Source of the DNA: Pelagomonas calceolata
Taxonomy: Eukaryota; Sar; Pelagophyceae; Pelagomonadales; Pelagomonadaceae
DNA: 64,000 nucleotides
Direction: 5' to 3'
Assembly: GCA_918797485.1 (NCBI GenBank)
Contig: CAKKNE010000001.1
Coordinates: forward strand, 4,588,001 to 4,652,000
Below the pieces are notes generated by a model. That model was not told the origin of the DNA. It searched no databases and worked only from the letters and a program-made list of their open reading frames with translations. The position numbers and the translations under genes are program-made. Of this stretch, positions 39,523-47,430 are shown piece after piece (the first letter of the stretch is position 1; every line of letters starts with the position of its first letter).

Positions 39523-39981
39523 CTACCCGACCGCGCACCCCTCGTCGCGCCCAGCGGCCGGGCTCCCGTTCGCGTCGAAGGCAAGGCATCCCGCGCCCGT
39601 CGACGCAAACGTATCGTCGTACTCCGGGATGGCGCGCCGCGACGACTCGCGCGGCCGGCGCCGCGACCGCCGCTTCCGCGGCGATTCGCAGTCGTCGTCA
39701 ATGTCGACTTCGGCGAAAGGCGACAGCGGCGACAGCACGACGAGGGGGTCGGCCACCCCACTAGCGTATTTCTCGGCCGGCGGCGGCGCCACCCAGTCGT
39801 CAAAGGTCATCGGGCCCGGCGGCCGCCGCGGCGTCGGCCGCAGGACGGGCGGCGCCGCGATCGGCGGCGTTCGCGGCGGCGTTCGCGGCGGCGGCGGCAT
39901 CACGTACGGCGCGTCGGCGGGCGACGGCGGCGGTGCGCGGGGCACTGTCGCCATCCGTTGCGAGGCAGAGGGAAATATCAT
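39523..39981 (-). CDS. Hypothetical Pro-rich protein
   Basis: 152 residues from ATG 39981, or 143 from the second ATG at 39954. The first half is Pro-rich (PPPPRTPPRTPPIAAPPVLR). The middle holds MTFDDWVAPPPAEKY and LSPLSPFAEVDIDDD; then a basic KRRSRRRPRESSRR; the C-terminus is Gly/Ala-rich. Mostly disordered, possibly a nuclear linear-motif protein. It diverges from the gene at 40181 across 200 bp with a promoter palindrome between them, which supports this strand over the overlapping plus-strand frame. Confidence 0.5.
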   Translation of the reverse strand: MIFPSASQRMATVPRAPPPSPADAPYVMPPPPRTPPRTPPIAAPPVLRPTPRRPPGPMTFDDWVAPPPAEKYASGVADPLVVLSPLSPFAEVDIDDDCESPRKRRSRRRPRESSRRAIPEYDDTFASTGAGCLAFDANGSPAAGRDEGCAVG

Positions 39982-40104
39982 CTCCGTCGGCGCGCGTTCC
40001 TCACGCGCTGCGCTCCTCTGGTTCGCTCGTCATCCTTCGTCGCGGCCACTGTTCGCAGCAAAACGTCCTCAACGGAAGACATAAAGTGTGTTCGCATACT
40101 GTTG

Positions 40105-40124
40105 GCTAGCTGTAAGACACTAGC
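40105..40124 (+). promoter_or_regulatory. Promoter palindrome, copy 7
   Basis: GCTAGCTGTAAGACACTAGC, 57 bp upstream of the start at 40181 and 124 bp from the divergent start at 39981. Confidence 0.55.
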
Positions 40125-40180
40125 AAAGCAACGGCTCGATCGACTCGTTTGGCCCGCGTTTCACGTCCTACTGTTGCAAG

Positions 40181-42205
40181 ATGCCGAGGATCTTCGACAA
40201 GGACAACACGGAGCACACTGCGGAGGTCGAGCGCTGCGTAAAAGCCGCGAAGGCGCAGACGCCGCCCATCACCGAGTGTGCAGCGCTGCTGGCCGAGGTG
40301 CTGAAAAACTCGTCCATCGATTTCCGAACCGACACTCCCAAAAACAAAAGAAAAGTGAGCCGCTACATCCAAGAGAACTTCTGCACGGCGGCGGACATCG
40401 CCCCCCGCATCCCCGACTCGTGGCACAAGTACGCGACGCCGGCCTCGCCGCTCGACGAGCTGATTGTGCCCGTGCTGCTCGCCGGCACCATGATAGTGAT
40501 CGCGTACTACAGCTGCATGAAGGCGGGCATTAGATACGGGGTCAAGGTGCGCGACCGCGGCTCGATCGGCTTCGCGCCCGCGGCGATGAAGGGCAAGACG
40601 GACGAAGAGAAAGACAAAGCGGCGCGGGACGCGGCGCTCTTCGAGACGTTAGTCGCGCTGCTCATGCACCCGGACCACCAGGGCCAGCAGAAGTTCATCA
40701 AGGACCTCAAACTGAGGACGCGCGTCATGGCGGAGGTCAAGAAGCGCCTCGCGGCCAAGGGCGTCGTGGCGCCCATGATGGGCGGCGCGGGCAAGAACAT
40801 CGGGCCCGGCATGGCGCTCTCGCGCGACCGCAAGACGATCAGCGTCCGGTGGTTCGTGGACGGCGTCCGCCAGCCCGACGCGACGTTCGACTACAACACC
40901 GCGGGCCGAATCGCCGCCGCCGAGTTCGTCCTCAAGAATTGCGGCCACGCCGTGCGCCTCGCGCAGCTCGAGGAGAACCGGAAGGCCTTCGAGAACGGCG
41001 TCCCTCTCCACCTCCTCCCCCACAAGATCGGCCAGGCCGCCGTCGACGCGCGGGAGGGCAAGGCCCTCACGCTGCCGTTGTGGTTAGTGGAGTCGTCGGA
41101 CGAGTCGTCGGACGAGTCGTCGGACGAGGAGATGCCCGGCGCGCCCGACGACGCCGATGAAGAGGAGCGCGGCGCGCGGCCGCGGCGACGCGCGCGCGCC
41201 AAACCCGCGGACGGCACGGACGTGAGCGACGACGACGCGGCGCACGCGCGGCAGCCGAAGCGCGCGCGAGCCGCCCCGGACGTGGTGTCGCTGACCCGCG
41301 CCGAAGTCCGCGATTTATTGAAGCTCGTGCCGACGCCGCGGCGCGGCGCCACGGACAGCTCCGACTCGGACGACGACTCGGACGAGGGCTCGGTCTCGGC
41401 GCGCGACGCCGGCGCCGCGGACGCCGCGTCGCCGCTGCGGCGCGTCGTGGACCACGAGGACCTGCCGCCGTCGCTGCGCGTGGATCCGAGCTGGAGACGC
41501 GACGGCGACGCTTCTGATGAAGATGACGATAGCGACGACGACTGGGCAGTGTCTTTGGGTCCGCCGCTGGTCTTCCATCCCGCCTACGTGGCGTTGGTCC
41601 GGGCCGTCGATGCCAGGAGCCGACGGGACGACGAGCCCGGCGAGTACTGCAGAGCTACGCGCGACGCCGCGCCCTTGTGTGAGAAGTTGGAGCGCCTCCA
41701 CGCCGACACTCTGCGCGACTACGACATTTCGTTTGCGCGGAACTGGCAGTTCTTCTGGCCGTGCAACACGTCGCAGTTGTTGGGCATGGCCCACGTCGAC
41801 GGGCGTCTTTACGGCTATTGGCAGGAAGCGCTGAGCCTCCCACGGGAGCGGTGGCTCGACCACATTAACGACCGCTTCTGGGCCGACCGCGCGCTCGCGT
41901 GCCAGGTACTCCGGCGAGAGTACGGCATCGCCGACGACGTGGAGCTGCCCGAGTTGCTCTTCGGCGAGCTGCGCGGGTTGTGGGTCGTCGCCGCGATGTA
42001 CAATGCCGTAGAACTTCCGTTCTGCGCGCTCGTACTCCGGCCGCGCTCGCTAGACTGCCGCTGGTTTTCCCACGGCGCCGTCCTTGACCCGTATGAGGTC
42101 AAGCGCTACTACGGTCACAAGCGCTTCAAAGTCGTCACTGAATCCGTCGCCTACGCCGAGGGCATCCGCAAGGTCAAGGAACAGGCCGGCGTCTTAGGTC
42201 TCTAA
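40181..42205 (+). CDS. Hypothetical protein, acidic middle, possible TM
   Basis: 674 residues. One hydrophobic stretch near 90-112 (ELIVPVLLAGTMIVIAYYSCM) may be a membrane segment. About 175-235 has KTISVRWFVDGVRQ then TAGRIAAAEFVLKNCG, weakly like an AP2-type or integrase-type beta-sheet DNA-binding fold, but I would not assign it. Residues about 300-440 are acidic Ser/Asp runs with basic patches. The C-terminal 190 residues look globular (NWQFFWPCNTSQLLGMAHVD; PELLFGELRGLWVVAAMYN). No family recognised. Codon use matches the neighbours, so transfer is not indicated. Confidence 0.65.
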   Translation: MPRIFDKDNTEHTAEVERCVKAAKAQTPPITECAALLAEVLKNSSIDFRTDTPKNKRKVSRYIQENFCTAADIAPRIPDSWHKYATPASPLDELIVPVLLAGTMIVIAYYSCMKAGIRYGVKVRDRGSIGFAPAAMKGKTDEEKDKAARDAALFETLVALLMHPDHQGQQKFIKDLKLRTRVMAEVKKRLAAKGVVAPMMGGAGKNIGPGMALSRDRKTISVRWFVDGVRQPDATFDYNTAGRIAAAEFVLKNCGHAVRLAQLEENRKAFENGVPLHLLPHKIGQAAVDAREGKALTLPLWLVESSDESSDESSDEEMPGAPDDADEEERGARPRRRARAKPADGTDVSDDDAAHARQPKRARAAPDVVSLTRAEVRDLLKLVPTPRRGATDSSDSDDDSDEGSVSARDAGAADAASPLRRVVDHEDLPPSLRVDPSWRRDGDASDEDDDSDDDWAVSLGPPLVFHPAYVALVRAVDARSRRDDEPGEYCRATRDAAPLCEKLERLHADTLRDYDISFARNWQFFWPCNTSQLLGMAHVDGRLYGYWQEALSLPRERWLDHINDRFWADRALACQVLRREYGIADDVELPELLFGELRGLWVVAAMYNAVELPFCALVLRPRSLDCRWFSHGAVLDPYEVKRYYGHKRFKVVTESVAYAEGIRKVKEQAGVLGL

Positions 42206-43027
42206 TAATAATTACTTGCCAGTATTGCCTCGTCGCGGCCGCCCTCACTGAAAAGCGAGGAGCCCTCACGCTATTCGCGCGGAGCGGTCCGGAGACCCCC
42301 GCTTCCGCAACGCCTACGTCCGCGTCGGGCTCGCCTACGGATGCGGTGGATCCCGCGCCGCGACGCCGCGCGTTCCCGCGTTGGCTCAAACCTCGGGCCG
42401 CAGTTTTTCGCGGCAAAGACGTCGAGAGAGGCGTCCCTAGGAGTGTCAATACGGATCCGGGGCTCGCGTCCGGTGCGCGTTTCGATGGGACTTCAATCGA
42501 GTAGAGCTTGGCTGCTCTCGGTGGCCACACAGTATTTGATCCGGTGAATCCAGCGCGTTTGCCGTGTTTGCGAGTACTCAGGGCGAGCTTGTTCGAATCG
42601 ATCTGAATGAAACGACGAAGGCCCGCATAGAGCCTTGCGCGCCGCACGACTCATTGCAACCTTCATGACAAGCAGGCTGCAACTAATGTCGTCGGCCTGC
42701 GGGCGGCGGGCCGCGAGGGCTCTGGCATTTGCTAATAGAGTGCGTCGCGACGCTCGCCGATAATTTCCGATCTACGATTGGTGCGCCGCCCGGCGTTGCG
42801 AGGCCGGCGGCGCTCCTGTTCCTGGACGCGTCGAGAAATTACGGCGGCTCGTTCTGTACTATCAACGAATTCATGGCCTGCCCTTTTGTTGAAGGACCAA
42901 ATGGCCTTTTCCACGCGTCTGCGTACGCAGTAGCGGCGCGGGTGGCCGACGCGACGGCCTTCGCGTGTAAGTGATATGTAACATAGAGTTCGATAGCTTA
43001 AAGTCTTAAAAATCCGCGAGCGGCCTC
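42206..43027. other. Intergenic region with one possible exon
   Basis: 822 bp of lower GC than its surroundings. The only frame of note is plus 42729-42974 (no ATG), with AALLFLDASRNYGGSFC and FMACPFVEGPNGLFHASAY, ending next to a donor-like GTGTAAGTGA at 42964-42973. It could be an internal exon or a decayed gene; I cannot place it. Confidence 0.3.
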
Positions 43028-43159
43028 CTACGACGCCGCCGCGACCGCTGATGCGACCGCCCGCGCGGGCCGGCGGCGCTTCGCGGGCGGCGCCTCGGCC
43101 GGCGCATCGACGGCGCTGCGGCAGCAGCGCTGTGATGGCGTGCGCTTGCAGCAGAACAT
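43028..43159 (-). CDS. Possible 43-residue Cys/Arg-rich small protein
   Basis: ATG at 43159, with MFCCKRTPSQRCCRSAVDAP then a basic AKRRRPARAVASAV tail. Two copies of GGGGCAGCC lie 35-60 bp upstream (43193-43223), like other start regions here, which is the main support. No homology recognised. Confidence 0.3.
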   Translation of the reverse strand: MFCCKRTPSQRCCRSAVDAPAEAPPAKRRRPARAVASAVAAAS

Positions 43160-43353
43160 GATAAAGGTGGCCGGGCGTCCTCGCAACCCGCTGGGGCAGC
43201 CTTGGTAGTCAGACTGGGGCAGCCTCGCAGTCAGAGCACCCTTGCAAATCTGCGGTGTCAAGGTAAGATAAGGTACCTTACCCTACATATGAGTACCGCA
43301 GTACAGTACTTTTTGGCTGGGCGGTGATTTCGAGTTTTTCAGAGCTATTTGCA

Positions 43354-43533
43354 ATGGGTGCCACCTCTGGCGCAGAGCCAAGCTATGGTTCGAACCTTGC
43401 GCGCCGCTCAAAACTGATTCTCGGTCTCTCGGCAGCCGTGCTGGGCCTCTTCCTCGTTGCACGCATCGTCGTCGAGGACATTTTACCGCGATTCGGCATC
43501 AGTGGCGGCTCGTCCACGCTGCGATGGTGGTGA
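43354..43533 (+). CDS. Possible 59-residue single-span membrane protein
   Basis: ATG 43354. A basic LARRSK precedes one strong hydrophobic helix (LILGLSAAVLGLFLVARIVV) and a short polar tail. Its stop (43531-43533) overlaps the ATG of the J-domain gene at 43524. It could be a small organelle-membrane protein, an upstream ORF, or an exon of the next gene in another frame. A palindrome AAGGTACCTT sits about 80 bp upstream. Confidence 0.4.
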   Translation: MGATSGAEPSYGSNLARRSKLILGLSAAVLGLFLVARIVVEDILPRFGISGGSSTLRWW

Positions 43534-43991
43534 TTCGAATGTTTCGCGCGGTGCCGAAGCGTTTCGGACCGCGCGCGGCGCCCGCGACCGCGGTGCCGAG
43601 GCGCTTCGGGCACGCGGCACATCCGTCGCGACGCCGCCCGTTCGCGTCCGAGCGGCTCACGGGCGTCATGGGGCTGCCCGTCGACGCGGCGCCGGCCGAC
43701 GTGAAGCGCAGATACCGCGCGCTGGCGCTGGAGACGCACCCCGACCGCCTCCCCAGCAGCGCGACGGCCGCCGACCGCGAACGCGCCAGGCAGCGCTTCG
43801 CCCGGCTCTCGGGCGAGTACGACGCGCGCCTGAAGGGCCGACCGCCGCGCGACCCCTACGAGGGCACGCTCGACCCCGTCTCCGAGGCGGACCAGCTGCG
43901 CGCGCTCGGCTTCATGGTGGTCGCGAAACTCGCGACGATCTTCGTACCCATTGCGGGGCTCGCGGCGGTCGTCGTGGCCCGCGCTAGCTAG
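43524..43991 (+). CDS. J-domain protein
   Basis: 155 residues from 43524; a second ATG at 43539 would avoid overlap with the small ORF before it. The N-terminus (FRAVPKRFGPRAAPATAVPRRFGHAAHP) is Arg-rich without acids, a likely mitochondrial presequence. The J-domain (about 47-105) has LTGVMGLPVDAAPADVKRRY and the HPD tripeptide in LETHPDRLP, needed to stimulate Hsp70 ATPase. A C-terminal hydrophobic segment (FMVVAKLATIFVPIAGLAAVVV) suggests an organelle-membrane co-chaperone, like small Pam18-type or DNAJC proteins, though the J-domain here precedes the TM. Confidence 0.75.
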   Translation: MVVIRMFRAVPKRFGPRAAPATAVPRRFGHAAHPSRRRPFASERLTGVMGLPVDAAPADVKRRYRALALETHPDRLPSSATAADRERARQRFARLSGEYDARLKGRPPRDPYEGTLDPVSEADQLRALGFMVVAKLATIFVPIAGLAAVVVARAS

Positions 43992-44340
43992 CGCCGAGGT
44001 GCTATTATTTGTTGTGTTGATAGATCGTGCGACGGCTAGCGGGCGGGGCCCTTCGTGGTGTGTTTTGCGCCGCTCGCCGCAACGCTCTTTTTTCGAACCG
44101 CCTAAAAAACGCTTCTCTCGGCCCCCGCGTTTCGATGAAGCCTTTTCAGTCGGAGCCGCTGGCGCTAGTAGGTATATCATCAAATCATCATCATGAACAT
44201 CATGCGCGCTACAAACAGCACGCGACCTAAGGGAAGGGGAAGCCCTCGCAACGCAGCCCGCACGGTCGCGAAGGTACCGTAGGTATCAAAACAAGCGCAG
44301 CGTCCTCCCTGAGGTCCTGGGCTTGCCCTCGCAACGCAGC

Positions 44341-46944
44341 ATGGGGGACGAGGATGCCGATGGCGGCTGCTGTACCATCAAGCGCGGCTCCGGGATCTGC
44401 ATCCTCGTGCTCTCCATCATCTCCTTCGTCGGCACCGTCATCTGCGCGCTCATCGCGTCCTTCACGCACATGCCCCTCTACGCGGCCTTCGGCTGGATCC
44501 ACTTCGTCCTCCTCATTTACCTCATCTCGGCCACCTCGGCCTACGTGTGCTGCCGCGCGTGCGGCAGCAAGGTCACGGGGGGGCTCGCCGTCGGCTACTG
44601 CGTCCTCGCCTTCGTGACCTTCATCGTCCTCGCGACGGGGCAGCAGTCCGCCATGGAGCACTATTGCGAAGGTACGGTGGAGTGCGCCTCCATCTCAGAC
44701 TGGGGCGATCATGATCCCGAGTGCGGGCACAAGACGTCGTCCTTCTCGCTGTGCTGGTTGCCGGAGACGGACGACCGCCGCCGCCGTCTCGCCGCAGCGC
44801 CAGCGTACGCTGAACCGGAAGAAGCTTCTGAGAAGAAAAAGGAGAAGACGAAGAAGAAAGATAGAAAGAAAGACCACACCATTACCAAGAGTTCCAAGAT
44901 CAAGACCAATGAGTCTCCGAGCTCGTCAGTCCAAAGCCTTGAGCAGCGGCGCGTGCTCGTCACGTCGTGCCCCATAACGAGGGATTTCTGCACGAACGAC
45001 GCCTCGCTCCCGGACAACTGCAATTGTGGGGATTGTGGCTACCCGGCGTGCGGCGATTGCGACTGCGATTACTACGGCGACGGACAGTGCTGCACGGGCA
45101 GCTGCACGAGCTGGTTATCGGCGCACGAGCGCTGCCACGACGCGCATGCCACGGGAGACGACGTGAGCTGCTGCGTCGGGGGCGACATCCGGGCGACGTG
45201 TCAGTGCGCCGCGCACTACGAGTGGTGGGACGACCGCCGGCTCTCCGCCGTCGACGAGCCGCGGCGTCTGGGTCACTGCTGCGACTACGGCGCGTACTGC
45301 TCTTGCATGGAGTCGGAGCTCGGCGCCGGCTGCACTGCGCCCGACTGCGGCGGCGACGACTGGGACGAGGACGACGAGGAATGCGACATCGAGACGTTCA
45401 GCGACCTCAATTCCTCTCCAGTCGGCACGACGAACCACGGCGCCGGAGACGGGTGGTGCTACAGCGACCTGGACGAATTCGTGGGCTGCGCGGCGTCGCC
45501 GGGCGACTGCTGGGCGATGTGCCTAGGCTACTACGGCGACGGCCTGGTGGCCATCGACTGGTGGTCGGATGAGGGCGGCCAGTGCTACTGCCAACACGAG
45601 TGCGAGTGCATGGAAGACGTCGGCGCCGGCGCAGGCTACACTGTCACGCGCGACTCGAGGGTCGGCGCGCTGCCGCACGAGTGTGGCCCCGACGAGGGCG
45701 ATGGCGGCGACTGGGACGAGGACGACGACGAGGACTGGATGTGGGAGAACGGCTGCCGCCCGGACTACTGCACCTCCTGGGCCAATGACTGCTGCGCCTC
45801 GATGGATTGGGGCGAACCGGCGACATGCGCGAACAGCTACACTCCGATGCCGTCAAACCCGTCCGAGGACGCCTGTGAATACACGTGCTGCCCCGCGTCT
45901 GTCACCGTGTCTGGCAGCGTGACCCTCTACGAGGACAAGAGCCGCGGCGCGGGATGCGACGCGCTCAGTTATATCAACAACGTCGTGGACGCGGACTCCG
46001 CTGACCACTGCTGCCAGGATGAGGACTATTGTTGCGATTACGGGTCATGCGCCTCTGATTCCGACTATTGTGGCCACCGGTTTCACTGCCCGGAATTCCG
46101 CGTTACCGGCGACCTCACCTTCGAAGGCATCACGTACGAAGCGGCGCAGGACAACACCGAAGTCTTCGTCGCCGCCGTCGCCGATCTCTGCGGCGTGGCC
46201 GCGTCCGCCGTGACCGTGGAAATATGGAGGGCCCGCCGCCGTCGCCTCGCGGAGGGAATCTTGGTGACGTACACCGTGTCCGTCGCGACCGCGAACGAGG
46301 CTCAAACGGTCACGAGCGTGATTTCGAGCAGCTCGACAGCAGACGTCGACGCCGCAATCAGCAAAGCCGCGACGGACGCGGGCGTCGACGACGATTTCGA
46401 CGTCGTTACGACGACCAACGTGGGTACGCCCACGACCCTGAGGTCGGACGGTACGCACGTTGACCCGACGTGGTACTACTCGAAGTGGCCCGACGACTGC
46501 CAGCACGGCGGTGGAGGCGACGACGTCTGCCGCGCGTTCAGGACACAAGACGACTGCATCAACTATTGCTATCAGGACGACGACGACGAGCAGTGCGAGG
46601 ACGTGGACGACCCGGAAGACTGCAATTGGTCGATCGTTACGCACGTCAACGCGGTGGCCGGCTGGTCGACGTTTTTTGCAGGGCTGGTGCTCTTTCCGAC
46701 TCTCGTGTGGGTCGTGCTCCTCTTCTTGGTCCCGGACCCGCAAGCTGCTGCGCCCGTGACCGCGGCGGTGGAGTTGCCACGCATGCAACCCCAAGTGATG
46801 ATGGTATCGCCCGTATCGCCGGGGGGCGGGCAACCTCAGGTGATCATGGGCCAGCCCCAGATTGTCCAGGCGGGGCAAGCTCCGGTGATCATGGGCCAGC
46901 CCCAGGTTGTCCAGGGTGCCCCGTCGAAGCTCGCCGAGTTCTAG
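44341..46944 (+). CDS. Four-span membrane protein with large Cys-rich ectodomain
   Basis: 867 residues from ATG 44341. Three N-terminal membrane spans (about 18-44, 46-72, 82-104) and one near 773-800 (FFAGLVLFPTLVWVVLLFLV). The long loop (about 110-770) has many CC and CxC pairs, a WSC-like GWCYSDLDEFVGCAAS...CWAMCLGYYG segment, a module WENGCRPDYCTSW...CCASMDWGEPATCA (about 468-518) almost identical to one in the receptor kinase at 28895-34047, and an SEA-like segment (about 585-697) also shared with it. The cytoplasmic tail repeats QPQVIMGQPQ. Probably a surface protein; no enzymatic motif. Confidence 0.75.
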   Translation: MGDEDADGGCCTIKRGSGICILVLSIISFVGTVICALIASFTHMPLYAAFGWIHFVLLIYLISATSAYVCCRACGSKVTGGLAVGYCVLAFVTFIVLATGQQSAMEHYCEGTVECASISDWGDHDPECGHKTSSFSLCWLPETDDRRRRLAAAPAYAEPEEASEKKKEKTKKKDRKKDHTITKSSKIKTNESPSSSVQSLEQRRVLVTSCPITRDFCTNDASLPDNCNCGDCGYPACGDCDCDYYGDGQCCTGSCTSWLSAHERCHDAHATGDDVSCCVGGDIRATCQCAAHYEWWDDRRLSAVDEPRRLGHCCDYGAYCSCMESELGAGCTAPDCGGDDWDEDDEECDIETFSDLNSSPVGTTNHGAGDGWCYSDLDEFVGCAASPGDCWAMCLGYYGDGLVAIDWWSDEGGQCYCQHECECMEDVGAGAGYTVTRDSRVGALPHECGPDEGDGGDWDEDDDEDWMWENGCRPDYCTSWANDCCASMDWGEPATCANSYTPMPSNPSEDACEYTCCPASVTVSGSVTLYEDKSRGAGCDALSYINNVVDADSADHCCQDEDYCCDYGSCASDSDYCGHRFHCPEFRVTGDLTFEGITYEAAQDNTEVFVAAVADLCGVAASAVTVEIWRARRRRLAEGILVTYTVSVATANEAQTVTSVISSSSTADVDAAISKAATDAGVDDDFDVVTTTNVGTPTTLRSDGTHVDPTWYYSKWPDDCQHGGGGDDVCRAFRTQDDCINYCYQDDDDEQCEDVDDPEDCNWSIVTHVNAVAGWSTFFAGLVLFPTLVWVVLLFLVPDPQAAAPVTAAVELPRMQPQVMMVSPVSPGGGQPQVIMGQPQIVQAGQAPVIMGQPQVVQGAPSKLAEF

Positions 46945-47430
46945 GCCACCGTCCTCGAGTTGAGATTCCTCAGAGCCCCGGCTTCTACCCGATCCGGCTC
47001 CCTCTCTCCCTCCCCCTTGCCACATGTCCAGACCGCCATCCACGTGGAGCATACTATTCACGTCAAAGGTCTAAGTACCTAAATTGCAGACTTGGAGTTT
47101 AGACGGGTGGAAAGGGCTAGTTCCGACGAGCGGCGCAAAACTCACTAGGGCCTGTGCCCTGTACCGCTAACAGTACGGGCACGGGGAAGACACCGCGCGT
47201 CGCCGATCCATTGGCCGGGCGGGCTTCGCCTCTTCGTAACAAACTTCGTAACATATATATAAGTATACATATATGTACCGTCAGGGGACTACAAAAACGG
47301 GGTATGCCTTTTACCCGGGCCCGTTAGGTGCGGCGCAAACCTTGATGACACCGCACGAGTGCCTAGTTTACGCGTGTCGGCTCTCCATGTACATATAGAT
47401 GATTTGTTGACTAGGAGATATTGACACAAA
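46945..47430. other. Intergenic region with AT-rich tract
   Basis: 486 bp with no gene seen. It includes an unusually AT-rich tract near 47250-47275 (ATATATATAAG then TATACATATATG) about 160 bp upstream of the GT92 gene, the only TATA-like stretch of this length nearby. Confidence 0.4.

Noticed and set aside
43385-43398. GGTTCGAACC, tRNA T-loop-like word
   Set aside because: No cloverleaf can be built around it and it lies in a small ORF.
47250-47275. AT-rich tract considered as an origin or centromere-like site
   Set aside because: Only about 25 bp, next to a gene start; a promoter TATA-like tract is simpler.
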